Shown here piece by piece: positions 54,536 through 63,337 of a DNA stretch of 64,000 nucleotides. The translations under genes were made by a program, and so were the position numbers. Location: NCBI RefSeq assembly GCF_020520285.1, contig NZ_CP084742.1:3410001-3474000 (forward strand), in the 5' to 3' direction. The notes under the pieces were generated by a model. That model did not search any database, was not told the DNA's origin, and was given only the letters and a program-made list of their open reading frames with translations. Position 1 is the stretch's first letter. Each line of letters starts with the position of its first letter. Source of the stretch: Pseudomonas sp. L5B5 (lineage in GTDB: Bacteria; Pseudomonadota; Gammaproteobacteria; Pseudomonadales; Pseudomonadaceae).

Positions 54536-55030
54536 ATGCTCAACTCTTCCCTGGTCAAGCACGCCCTGCTGCTGGCCGCCCTGCTGCTGCCTGCCAGCTT
54601 CGCCACCGCCCACGAATACAAGGTCGGCGAGTTGCAGATCGCTCACCCCTGGTCACAGGAACTGCCGCCGAACGCACCGACCGTCGCCGCCTACTTCGTG
54701 CTGGACAACCCGGGCAAGAATGCCGATACCCTGCTCAGCGTCGATACGCCGATCGCCGGCCGCGCGGAGCTGCATGAGCATGTGATGCAGGGCGACCTGA
54801 TGAAGATGCAGCAAGTGGCCAAGGTGGCCGTGCCTGCCGGTGGGCAGGTGACCTTCGCGCCCATGAACTATCACGTGATGCTCATGGAGCTGAAGGACCG
54901 CAGCCTGCTCGTCGACGGCAAGCGCTTCCCGCTGACCCTGCACTTCGAGAAGGCCGGCGACGTCACCGTCGAAGTGGCCGTGCAGAAGCAGGCTCCGGGC
55001 GCCGCGCAAGAGCACCAGCACGCCCATTAA
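54536..55030 (+). CDS. Periplasmic copper chaperone PCu(A)C
   Basis: A 164-residue protein from the ATG at 54536, with GGAGA upstream. Signal peptide ends near ATAHE. The Cu(I) motif H(M)x10Mx21HxM can be followed as ELHEHVMQGDLMKMQQVAKV, then FAPMNYHVMLM. A second possible metal tail, EHQHAH, closes the protein. PCuAC proteins bind Cu(I) in the periplasm and help load cytochrome oxidase or support copper uptake. Confidence 0.9.
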   Translation: MLNSSLVKHALLLAALLLPASFATAHEYKVGELQIAHPWSQELPPNAPTVAAYFVLDNPGKNADTLLSVDTPIAGRAELHEHVMQGDLMKMQQVAKVAVPAGGQVTFAPMNYHVMLMELKDRSLLVDGKRFPLTLHFEKAGDVTVEVAVQKQAPGAAQEHQHAH

Positions 55031-55052
55031 GCACTGACTGGCAGCCCTGCCC

Positions 55053-55499
55053 GTGAACGCCCCGCTCGCGCCTGGCCGCAGGCGGTCCGCGCCACGCCGC
55101 AACTCCAATGGAGTCCGGCGCGGCAGCTGGATCAGCCTGTTCGCCATGCTGATGATCTTTATCGGTCCGCTGATATCCCAGTCGATGCCGATGGATCACG
55201 CGATGCCGATGAACATGTCCGTTTCCATGGACATGGGCAGCGGCGTGTCCGGCTGCCACGGCGATAACCCACACGCTTCGCACCCCGCCAAACCCCAGGG
55301 CGAGCAACATGTGCTCTGGGAAAAATGCGGTTATTGCAGCCTGCTGTTCAATTGCCCGGCGTTGACCTCGGGGCTATCGTTCGCCCACCTCGATGCACCG
55401 CTGGCCCAGCATTTCCTGATCCCCGCCACGCGCCAGGGCCACGCCCGGCAGACCGTGTTCCCCGGCGCGCTCAGCCGCGCCCCACCGATCCTCGCCTGA
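55053..55499 (+). CDS. DUF2946 family protein with Met/His-rich segment
   Basis: A 148-residue protein beginning with GTG at 55053. A basic N-terminus (RRRSAPRRNSNGVRRG) is followed by a hydrophobic helix (WISLFAMLMIFIGPLI). A Met/His-rich segment follows, MPMDHAMPMNMSVSMDMGSG, then EKCGYCSLLFNCP with three Cys. The segment is typical of copper-binding periplasmic proteins. It precedes oprC by 88 bp. Confidence 0.78.
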   Translation: MNAPLAPGRRRSAPRRNSNGVRRGSWISLFAMLMIFIGPLISQSMPMDHAMPMNMSVSMDMGSGVSGCHGDNPHASHPAKPQGEQHVLWEKCGYCSLLFNCPALTSGLSFAHLDAPLAQHFLIPATRQGHARQTVFPGALSRAPPILA

Positions 55500-55587
55500 G
55501 TCACCCACTCATTTCACACGGCCGGCTGTCAGCACGACAGGCGTGCGTTCGTGGCCGTGTCATTCAAGACCGATCGATGGAACATCT

Positions 55588-57705
55588 ATGTTTTCTGCTG
55601 ACTCTCGCCTGGGCGTTGCCCAGCCAACCAGACCCTTTGCCCTGAACCCGTCGCGCCAGCACTTCAACCGTGCCCTGGCGGTGCTCTGTGGTGCCCTGCT
55701 GACGCCCCTGGCCATAGCCGACGAGGCTTCGGCCGAGCACGCCCACCACAGCACCGAGCTGAGCCCCACGGTGATCACCGCCGTCGCTCCCAGTTCGCCC
55801 CTGACCGTGGTCACCAACCCCAAGGACCCGCGCCAGCCGGTGCCGGCCAGCGATGGCGGCGACTACCTCAAGACCATTCCCGGCTTCGCCCTGGTGCGCA
55901 ACGGCGGCACCAACGGCGACCCGGTGCTGCGCGGCATGTTCGGCTCGCGCCTGAACATCCTCACCAACGGCAGCATGATGCTCGGCGCCTGCCCCGGCCG
56001 CATGGACGCCCCGACCTCCTACATCTCCCCGGAAACCTACGACCGCCTGACGGTAATCAAGGGCCCGCAAACCGTGCTCTGGGGCCCTGGCGCCTCGGCC
56101 GGCACCGTGCTTTTCGACCGTGAGCCCGAGCACTTCGGCGAACTCGGCACCCGGGTCAACGCCAGCCTGCTGGCCGGCTCCAACGGCCGCTTCGACAAGA
56201 CCCTGGACGCGGCCGCCGGCGGTCCGCTGGGCTATGTGCGAGTGATCGGCAACACCGCTCATTCCGATGACTACCGCGATGGCAACAACGACACCGTGGC
56301 CTCGCGCTACGACAAGTGGAACGGCGACATTGCCCTGGGCTGGACCCCGGATGCCGACACCCTGCTGGAGCTGACTGCCGGCAAGGGTGATGGCGAGGCC
56401 CGTTATGCCGGTCGCGGCATGGACGGCTCGCAGTTCAAGCGCGAGAGCCTGGGCCTGCGTTTCGAGAAATCCAACATCGGCGATGTCCTGGACAAGATCG
56501 AGGCCCAGGTCTACTACAACTACGCCGACCACGTGATGGACAACTACAGCCTGCGCACGCCCTCGGGCAGCGGCATGATGGGCATGCCCATGGTCAGCAA
56601 CGTCGACCGCCGCACCCTGGGCGCACGGATCAAGGCCACCTGGCGCTGGGCCGATGTGCAGCTGATCAGCGGCATCGACGCCCAGACCAACGAACACCGC
56701 CAGCGCGGCGGCATGGGCGTCGATGCGCACAAGGGCCAGCCCTGGACCAAGGACGCCGACTTCCACAACTACGGGGCCTTCGGCGAGCTGACCTGGTACG
56801 CCGCCGAACGCGACCGGTTGATCACCGGCGCCCGCCTTGATCGAGCCTCGGCCAAGGACTATCGCCAGGGCATCAAGGCGGGAATGATGAGCCGCCCCAA
56901 CCCCACTGCCGGCGACACCCGCGCCGACACCCTGCCCAGCGGCTTCGTGCGTTACGAGCATGACCTGGCAGACAGCCCGACCACCCTCTATGCAGGCCTG
57001 GGCCATGCCCAGCGCTTCCCCGACTACTGGGAGCTGTTCTCGCCGAAGATGGGCCCTGCCGGCTCGCTGAACGCCTTCGATTCGATCAAGCCGGAAAAGA
57101 CCACCCAGCTCGACTTCGGCCTGCAGTACCAGGGCGCGGACCTGGAAGCCTGGGCCTCGGGCTACATCGGCCAGGTGCGTGACTACATTCTGTTCGACTA
57201 CCGCAGCGGCAACTCCCAGGCACAGAACATCGACGCCCGGATCATGGGTGGCGAACTGGGTGCGGCCTACAAGCTGACCTCCAACTGGAAGGCTGACGCG
57301 ACCCTGGCCTACGCCTGGGGCAAGAACAGCAGCGACGGCAAGGCCCTGCCGCAGATGCCGCCACTGGACGCGCGCTTCGGCCTGACCTACAGCCAGGACG
57401 ACTGGAGTGCCGGCGCATTGTGGCGGGTGGTGGCAGCGCAGAACCGCGTCGACCTGAACCAGGGCAACGTGGTCGGCAAGGACTTCGGCAAGAGCGGCGG
57501 CTTCGGCGTGTTCTCCCTCAACGGCGCCTACCGCATCAACAAGAACCTCAAGCTCAGCACCGGGGTCGACAACCTGTTCGGCAAGGCCTACGCCGAGCAC
57601 CTGAACCTGGCGGGCAACGCCGGCTTCGGCTACCCGGCCAATGATCCACAAGCCATCAAGGAACCCGGCCGCACCTTCTGGACCAAGGTCGACCTGAGCT
57701 TCTGA
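55588..57705 (+). CDS. oprC: TonB-dependent copper receptor OprC
   Basis: About 705 residues. Signal peptide ends near AIADE; a His-rich start HAHHSTE follows. The plug domain has DGGDYLKTIPGFALVRNGGTNGDPVLRG. The motif MMLGACPGRMDAPTSYIS contains CxxxM (Cys-Pro-Gly-Arg-Met), which binds copper in P. aeruginosa OprC together with further Met residues; GSGMMGMPMV here may correspond. The C-terminus FWTKVDLSF is a typical barrel end. It brings copper across the outer membrane. Confidence 0.92.
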   Translation: MFSADSRLGVAQPTRPFALNPSRQHFNRALAVLCGALLTPLAIADEASAEHAHHSTELSPTVITAVAPSSPLTVVTNPKDPRQPVPASDGGDYLKTIPGFALVRNGGTNGDPVLRGMFGSRLNILTNGSMMLGACPGRMDAPTSYISPETYDRLTVIKGPQTVLWGPGASAGTVLFDREPEHFGELGTRVNASLLAGSNGRFDKTLDAAAGGPLGYVRVIGNTAHSDDYRDGNNDTVASRYDKWNGDIALGWTPDADTLLELTAGKGDGEARYAGRGMDGSQFKRESLGLRFEKSNIGDVLDKIEAQVYYNYADHVMDNYSLRTPSGSGMMGMPMVSNVDRRTLGARIKATWRWADVQLISGIDAQTNEHRQRGGMGVDAHKGQPWTKDADFHNYGAFGELTWYAAERDRLITGARLDRASAKDYRQGIKAGMMSRPNPTAGDTRADTLPSGFVRYEHDLADSPTTLYAGLGHAQRFPDYWELFSPKMGPAGSLNAFDSIKPEKTTQLDFGLQYQGADLEAWASGYIGQVRDYILFDYRSGNSQAQNIDARIMGGELGAAYKLTSNWKADATLAYAWGKNSSDGKALPQMPPLDARFGLTYSQDDWSAGALWRVVAAQNRVDLNQGNVVGKDFGKSGGFGVFSLNGAYRINKNLKLSTGVDNLFGKAYAEHLNLAGNAGFGYPANDPQAIKEPGRTFWTKVDLSF

Positions 57706-57731
57706 CGCACCGTTGCGGCCGCTGCGCGCCC

Positions 57732-57830
57732 CTACGCAGCCTGCGGCAGCGGCTACACCAGGCACCTGTGACCGCCGCCGAGCGGGCGAGATTGCGACAA
57801 GGCCCGCTGGGCCTTCGGCAGTGGTTGCAG
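57732..57830. repeat. REP-like sequences and hairpin after oprC
   Basis: CTACGCAGCCTGCGGCAGCG followed by GCTACACC (57732-57759) is like the right arm of the REPIN at 45411-45535. A second, worn piece lies at about 57790-57830. Within it AAGGCCC (57799-57805) and GGGCCTT (57809-57815) form a perfect 7-bp hairpin with a 3-base loop. It sits between oprC and the PepSY gene. Confidence 0.55.
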
Positions 57831-57876
57831 GAGCTACCCATAACAACAGATCCACAGCCTTGCGGAGCGCTTCCCG

Positions 57877-59259
57877 ATGAATCGACCCAAAGTGTCTTTC
57901 TACAACCTGGCCTGGCGCTGGCATTTCTACGCCGGGCTGTTCGTCGCCCCTTTCATGGTGATGCTGGCGTTGACCGGCATCGTCTACCTGTTCAAACCGC
58001 AACTCGATCCACTGATGTACCCCAGCTTGCTCACGGTGCCTGCCGGGCATCACAGCCTGACGGCCGACCAGTTGCTGCAACGGGTCCAGGCGGCCTATCC
58101 CCAGGGCCACATCAAGCAGTACCTGCCACCTGTCGATGCCGGGCGCAGCGCCCAGTTCGTGGTGCAGCACAAAGGCCTGGAACTCAATGTGTTCATCGAT
58201 CCCTACCACGGCGACGTGCTCGGCGAACAGGATGCCAAGCGCAACTTGCAGGCCGTGGCCCGGGCCATCCACGGCGAACTGATGATCGGCACCGTCGGCG
58301 ACCGGCTGGTGGAGCTGGCGGCCAGTTGGGGCATCATCCTGGTGGTCTCGGGCCTGTACCTGTGGTGGCCACGGGGCAAGTCTTCGGCAGGCGTGCTATG
58401 GCCACGCCTGAACGCCCGGGGCCGTTTGTTCTGGCGCGACCTGCACGGTGTGCTGGGGTTCTGGGGCTCAGCCTTGCTGCTGTTGATGCTGCTCAGCGGC
58501 ATGAGCTGGACCGGCTTCTGGGGCAGGCAGTACGCCGACCTGTGGAACCGCTTCCCGGTGGCCATGTGGAACGACGTACCGACCTCCGACCAGCAGGCCG
58601 GCGAGCTCAACAGCGCCACCCGCCAGACCGTGCCCTGGGCCCTGGAGAACACTCCAATGCCGATGTCCGGCGACCATGCCGAGCACATGGGCCACGCCAT
58701 GGCCGCAGCCGCTCCAGCGGCTCCGGCCATCAGCCTGCAACAGGTCCAGGACCTCGCCCGCCAGCGCCAGGTCGAGCCCGGCTACAGCATCACCCTGCCC
58801 AGCAGCGCCACGGGGGTGTTCACCATCGCCCTGTTCGCCGACGACCCACGCAACGACGCCACCCTGCATGTCGACCAGTACACCGGCAAGGTCCTGGCCG
58901 ATGTGCGCTGGCAGCACTACAGCACAGTGGCACGGGCCACCGAGGTGGGGGTGATGCTGCATGAGGGCAAGATGTTCGGCCGCGTCAACCAGATCCTGGT
59001 GCTGGTGGTGTGCCTGATGATCCTGCTCGGTGCGGTGAGCGGCATCGTCATGTGGTGGCAGCGCCGCCCTGCGGGCCGCCTCGGGGTCCCACCGCTGCGC
59101 CACGACCTGCCGCGCTGGAAAACCGCGATGCTGGTCATCGGCCTGCTGGCCGTGGCCTTTCCACTGGTGGGGGCATCGCTGGTCGTGGTGTGGCTACTGG
59201 ACCGCTTGCTGCTCTCGCGCTGGAACCGCGATCCTGAATCTGCCTCATCTTCAACATGA
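57877..59259 (+). CDS. PepSY-associated transmembrane protein
   Basis: A 460-residue protein with four or five helices: AWRWHFYAGLFVAPFMVMLALTGIVYLF, LAASWGIILVVSGLYLWWPRG, DLHGVLGFWGSALLLLMLLSG, and two near the C-terminus. Two PepSY-like segments lie between them. This matches the PepSY_TM family that often follows TonB receptors and is thought to reduce or process imported metal complexes. A Met/His insert (PMPMSGDHAEHMGHAM) in the periplasmic part fits a role with copper. Confidence 0.85.
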   Translation: MNRPKVSFYNLAWRWHFYAGLFVAPFMVMLALTGIVYLFKPQLDPLMYPSLLTVPAGHHSLTADQLLQRVQAAYPQGHIKQYLPPVDAGRSAQFVVQHKGLELNVFIDPYHGDVLGEQDAKRNLQAVARAIHGELMIGTVGDRLVELAASWGIILVVSGLYLWWPRGKSSAGVLWPRLNARGRLFWRDLHGVLGFWGSALLLLMLLSGMSWTGFWGRQYADLWNRFPVAMWNDVPTSDQQAGELNSATRQTVPWALENTPMPMSGDHAEHMGHAMAAAAPAAPAISLQQVQDLARQRQVEPGYSITLPSSATGVFTIALFADDPRNDATLHVDQYTGKVLADVRWQHYSTVARATEVGVMLHEGKMFGRVNQILVLVVCLMILLGAVSGIVMWWQRRPAGRLGVPPLRHDLPRWKTAMLVIGLLAVAFPLVGASLVVVWLLDRLLLSRWNRDPESASSST

Positions 59260-59325
59260 ATCAGCCGAGATGCGCATTGCAGAGAGCTCTGTACACTCCC
59301 CGCGCTTCAGCCGCGCACAGCCATA

Positions 59326-59342
59326 GTGTTACTTTATAACAC
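59326..59342 (+). promoter_or_regulatory. Zur-like box upstream of the TonB receptor operon
   Basis: GTGTTACTTTATAACAC is a perfect palindrome of six-base arms with a five-base AT-rich centre, extended by one more A/T pair. It fits the gammaproteobacterial Zur consensus TGTTATANTATAACA at all but two non-N positions of the core. It lies about 70 bp upstream of the receptor start, where a repressor would cover the promoter. No longer leader or riboswitch is present. Confidence 0.65.
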
Positions 59343-59413
59343 TTAGTGTAAGCTCCTTGCCCGCAGCTCCCCCACTGCGGGCAACCCTCTCGAAGAAGCG
59401 ATTCACCGCCCCG

Positions 59414-61552
59414 ATGAACAAGTACCTGCTGTCCAGTCTCTGCCTGCTCGCCCTGCCGCCCCTGTCCCAGGCCGACGAGTCCACCCTGACCCTGCCTACC
59501 GGCACCATCTCTGCACCGGCCAGCGAGGCCGACGACAGTGTCAGCCTGAAGACCGCCACCAGCGCCGGTTCGCGCCTGGGCCTGAGCGCCCTGGAAACGC
59601 CGGCCAGCACCGACAGCCTGAGCGGCGAGCGCATCCGCGCCCGGGGCGATCGCAGCATCCAGGACGCTGTATCGCGCAGCGCCGGGATCAGCCGCACCGG
59701 CACCCCGGGCGACGGCGGTACCTCGTTGTCGGCACGGGGCTTCACCGGGCAGAGTTCGGTGATGCAGCTCTACGGCGGCAACCGCATGTACACAGGCATG
59801 GGCACCGTGACCTTCCCGGTGGATACCTGGGCCGTGGAACGCGTCGATGTGCTGCGCGGCCCGGCCTCGGTGCTGTACGGCGAAGGCGCCACTGGCGCGG
59901 TGATCAACACCATCCCCAAGAAGCCCTTCAGCGGCGAGATCGAAAACCACCTGCGCCTGGGCTACGGCTCCTTCGATCGCCAGCAGCAGGCCCTGGACAG
60001 TGGCGGTTCGCTGAGCGACACCCTGAGCTACCGGCTCAACCTCAACCGCGAGCGCAGCAACGGCTGGATCGACCGTGGCGATTCCTCCGGCGACTTCGTC
60101 AGCGCCGCGCTGCGCTGGCAGGCCCGTGACGACCTGGCCTTTACCCTGGCCCACGACTACGGCGACCAGAACCCGATGAACGACTTCGGCACGCCGCTGA
60201 TCGACGGGCGTTTTCACAAGCGCCTGCGGGACAAGAACTACAACGTCAGCAACGACAAGCAGCACTACAACGACCAGTGGACCCGCCTGACCAGCGAGTG
60301 GCAGATTTCCGACAACGTCAGTGCCAGCAACGAGCTGTACTACCTCAAGGCCCAGCGCCGCTGGCAGAACGCCGAGAACTACAACTGGAACACGGTGGAC
60401 CGGCAACTGAGCCGCAGCGGCTACTTCGGTATCGGCCACCAGCAGGAACAGGTGGGCGACCGCCAGACCTTCACCTTCAAGCACACGCTGTTCGGCCTCG
60501 ACAGCCAGACCCTGGTCGGGATGGACTACAACCGCATTCGCTTTCACATGAAGAGCAACTCGCCCTTCAATGACGTCACCACCCATGGTGACCCCATCGA
60601 CCTGTACCACCCGGCCAAGGGCGAGTTCATCAGCAACAGCCCCTACCGCGACCAGTTCAAGACCACCACCAGGCAAATGTCGGCCTTCGCTGAAAACCGC
60701 CTGCAACTCAGCGAGCGCTGGTCCCTGGTGACCGGTGTGCGCCGCGACTATGCGCATATCGATCGCGATGATTTGAAGGATGGCAGCCGGAGCGACAAGA
60801 CACTGACCGGCAACAACTGGAAGGCCGGCCTGGTGTTCGCCGTCACTCCGGACACCTCCCTGTACGGCCAGTACTCCACCAGCACCGATGGTGTCGGCGG
60901 ATTGATTTCCCTGAGTCCGGATCAGCAGCAGTTCGACCTTTCCACTGCCAAGCAGACCGAGGTCGGTCTCAAGCAGGCGTTCTGGGACCAGCGGGGCGAA
61001 TGGACCCTGGCGGCCTACCACATCGTCAAGAAGAAGCTGCTGATAGATGTGCCTCAAGTTGCCGGGGTTGCGCCCCGCAAGGATCAAGTAGGCCAGCAAT
61101 CCTCCAATGGCCTGGAGGCCAGCCTGGACCTGCAACTGCCCCGCGCCTGGCAGTTGCAGGCCAACGCCGCCATCGTTCGCGCCCAGTACGACGACTTCCA
61201 GCAGGACGTCGACGGCGTGCAGGTCTCCCGCGATGGCAAGCGCCCGGTGGACGTACCGCGCCGCACCGCCAACCTGTGGCTGAGCAAGGCCATCAACGAT
61301 GACCTGCGGGCCGGTGCCGGAGTGCGCTATGTCGATGCGCGCTACGCCGACATGGCCAACCAGAACCAGCTGCCCAGCTACACCGTGGTGGATGCGAATG
61401 TGTCGTGGAAAGCCCTGCCCAACACCACCCTGGGCCTGCAATTGAACAACCTGTTTGACCGCCAGTACGCCCAAAGCCAATACAATGACGGCCAGCAATG
61501 GATACTCGGCCAGCCGCGCTCGTTCTTCGTCACCGCCGACTACACCTTTTAA
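59414..61552 (+). CDS. TonB-dependent siderophore-type receptor
   Basis: About 712 residues from the ATG at 59414; signal peptide LLSSLCLLALPPLSQA. Plug domain: RIRARGDRSIQDAVSRSAGIS, TSLSARGFTGQSSVMQLYGGNRMY, VERVDVLRGPASVLYGEGATGAVINTIPKKP, then a 22-strand-type barrel ending RSFFVTADYTF. It sits at the head of an operon with an ATPase, binding protein and FecCD permease, the layout of PA2911-PA2914 near the P. aeruginosa cob genes. The Zur-like box suggests zinc or a zinc-chelate as cargo; iron-siderophore is the alternative. Confidence 0.88.
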   Translation: MNKYLLSSLCLLALPPLSQADESTLTLPTGTISAPASEADDSVSLKTATSAGSRLGLSALETPASTDSLSGERIRARGDRSIQDAVSRSAGISRTGTPGDGGTSLSARGFTGQSSVMQLYGGNRMYTGMGTVTFPVDTWAVERVDVLRGPASVLYGEGATGAVINTIPKKPFSGEIENHLRLGYGSFDRQQQALDSGGSLSDTLSYRLNLNRERSNGWIDRGDSSGDFVSAALRWQARDDLAFTLAHDYGDQNPMNDFGTPLIDGRFHKRLRDKNYNVSNDKQHYNDQWTRLTSEWQISDNVSASNELYYLKAQRRWQNAENYNWNTVDRQLSRSGYFGIGHQQEQVGDRQTFTFKHTLFGLDSQTLVGMDYNRIRFHMKSNSPFNDVTTHGDPIDLYHPAKGEFISNSPYRDQFKTTTRQMSAFAENRLQLSERWSLVTGVRRDYAHIDRDDLKDGSRSDKTLTGNNWKAGLVFAVTPDTSLYGQYSTSTDGVGGLISLSPDQQQFDLSTAKQTEVGLKQAFWDQRGEWTLAAYHIVKKKLLIDVPQVAGVAPRKDQVGQQSSNGLEASLDLQLPRAWQLQANAAIVRAQYDDFQQDVDGVQVSRDGKRPVDVPRRTANLWLSKAINDDLRAGAGVRYVDARYADMANQNQLPSYTVVDANVSWKALPNTTLGLQLNNLFDRQYAQSQYNDGQQWILGQPRSFFVTADYTF

Positions 61553-61592
61553 CCTCACCGCTGCCACCGCGCGGGGACCACACGGATACGGC

Positions 61593-62381
61593 ATGACCTC
61601 GCTGAACCTCACCAACCTGGCCTGGACGCCTCTGGGCCAGGGCCACTGCCACCACCAGTTCCAACTGCGTGAGGCCAGCCTGCAGGTGGCGGCCGGCGAG
61701 TTCGTCGGCCTGATCGGGCCCAACGGCAGTGGCAAGACCAGCCTGCTGCGCTGCGCCTATCGCTTCAGCAAGCCGCAACAGGGCAAGGTGCAACTGGCCC
61801 ATCACAACGTGTGGAAACAGTCGCCACGCTGGTGCGCGCAACGCATCGCCGTGGTGCTCCAGGAGTTTCCCGACGCCTTCGGCCTGACGGTGGAGCAAGT
61901 GGTCGCCATGGGCCGCACCCCGCACAAGGGCCTGTTCGACGGCGACACCGAGCAAGACCGCGCCATCGCCCGTGACGCCCTGGAATCCGTGGGCCTGCTG
62001 GGTTTCGAGGACCACGCCTTCGCCACCCTGTCAGGCGGGGAAAAACAGCGGGTGATCCTGGCCCGGGCCCTGGCCCAGCAACCGCAATTGCTGATTCTCG
62101 ACGAACCGACCAACCACCTCGACCCGCGCTACCAGCTGGAGCTGCTGCAACGGGTCAAGCGCCTGGGCATCGGCACCCTGGCCAGCATCCATGACCTGAA
62201 CCTGGCCGCGGCCTTCTGCGATCGCCTGTACGTCCTCGACCACGGACGCATCGTCGCCAGCGGCACCCCTGGCGAGGTGCTCACCGCCGAACTGCTGCGC
62301 AAGGTCTTCGGCGTCGAAGCCCTGATCGATGCCCATCCCCTGTCCGGCTACCCACGAATCACCTGGATCACCCAACCATGA
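61593..62381 (+). CDS. FecE-type ABC transporter ATPase
   Basis: A 262-residue ATPase. Walker A is [12 protein letters not shown]-loop VVLQEF, signature [15 protein letters not shown], Walker [13 protein letters not shown], and the H-loop in [13 protein letters not shown]. It belongs to the BtuD/FecE/FhuC group. The ATG at 61593 lies 41 bp after the receptor stop; the ribosome site (GGATA) is weak. Overlaps the binding-protein gene by 4 bp. A good candidate in a metal-chelate importer. Confidence 0.92.
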   Translation: MTSLNLTNLAWTPLGQGHCHHQFQLREASLQVAAGEFVGLIGPNGSGKTSLLRCAYRFSKPQQGKVQLAHHNVWKQSPRWCAQRIAVVLQEFPDAFGLTVEQVVAMGRTPHKGLFDGDTEQDRAIARDALESVGLLGFEDHAFATLSGGEKQRVILARALAQQPQLLILDEPTNHLDPRYQLELLQRVKRLGIGTLASIHDLNLAAAFCDRLYVLDHGRIVASGTPGEVLTAELLRKVFGVEALIDAHPLSGYPRITWITQP

Positions 62382-63337
62382 CCTTGCGCTCCCTGCTTCG
62401 CTCCAGCCTGCTCCTGGCCCTGTCACTGGGGGCCGCCCAGGCCTTCGCCGAGGCCACCCGCTATCCATTGACGATCACCAGCTGCAACCGCGAAGTGACC
62501 TTCAAGCAAGCACCGAAACACGCCCTCAGCCATGACATCAACATGACCCAGATGATGCTCGCCCTGGGGCTCAAATCGCACATGGTGGGCTATAGCGGGA
62601 TCAGCGGCTGGAAGGCCGTGACCCCGCAGATGAGCGCCCTGCTGGACGGCCTGCCGGAGCTGGCGGCCAAGTACCCGTCGGTGGAGACCCTGCTCAATGC
62701 CAACGTCGACTTCCTGTTCGCCGGCTGGGACTACGGCATGCGCGTCGGCGGCGACCTCACGCCGCAGACCCTGGCGCCCCTGGGCATCAACGTCTACGAG
62801 CTGACCGAATCCTGCGCCTTCGTGATGAAACGCCCGGCCGCCAGTCTCGACGACACCTACAACGACCTGCGCAACCTGGGCCGGATCTTCGACGTGCAGG
62901 ACCGCGCCAATGCCCTGATCGCCCAGATGCAGGAGCAGGTGGCCCAGGTGCAACAGGACCTGCCCACGGAAAAACCCCGGGTGTTCCTCTACGACAGCGG
63001 CGAAGACCGGGCCATGACCTCGGGCCGCCTCGGCATGCCCCAGGCGCTGATCGATGCCGCCGGCGGGCGCAACATCCTCGAAGACGTCGAGGCCAGCTGG
63101 ACCCGCATCAACTGGGAGACCGTGGTCGAGCGCAACCCGCAAGTAATCGTCATCGTCGACTACAGCGAAGTCACCGCCGAGCAGAAGCAGCAGTTCCTGC
63201 TGGATAACCCGGCGCTGCAAGGGGTCGACGCGATCAAGAACCAGCGCTTCATCGTCATCCCCTACGTGCAGGCCACACCGAGCATCGACAACGTGCTGGC
63301 GGTGGAAACCCTGGCCAAGGGTTTCCACGGCGAATGA
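62378..63337 (+). CDS. Periplasmic metal-chelate binding protein (FecB/BtuF class)
   Basis: A 319-residue protein. Signal peptide SLLLALSLGAAQAFAEA; then the two-lobe cluster A-II fold: KHALSHDINMTQMMLALGLKSHMVGYSG, VETLLNANVDFLFAGWDYG and WETVVERNPQVIVIVDY. Met/His-containing residues at the N-lobe entry (HDINMTQMM) might contact a metal but this is not shown. It delivers the ligand from the TonB receptor to the permease. Overlaps both neighbours by 4 bp. Confidence 0.9.
   Translation: MTLRSLLRSSLLLALSLGAAQAFAEATRYPLTITSCNREVTFKQAPKHALSHDINMTQMMLALGLKSHMVGYSGISGWKAVTPQMSALLDGLPELAAKYPSVETLLNANVDFLFAGWDYGMRVGGDLTPQTLAPLGINVYELTESCAFVMKRPAASLDDTYNDLRNLGRIFDVQDRANALIAQMQEQVAQVQQDLPTEKPRVFLYDSGEDRAMTSGRLGMPQALIDAAGGRNILEDVEASWTRINWETVVERNPQVIVIVDYSEVTAEQKQQFLLDNPALQGVDAIKNQRFIVIPYVQATPSIDNVLAVETLAKGFHGE

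Noticed and set aside
55564..58272. A 902-codon minus-strand open frame over oprC and the PepSY gene
   Set aside because: It spans two genuine opposite-strand genes and their gap, and has no recognisable motif or sensible start region.
59260..59413. A cobalamin riboswitch before the TonB receptor near the cob genes
   Set aside because: The leader is too short (154 bp) and a Zur-like dyad explains the conserved-looking part better.
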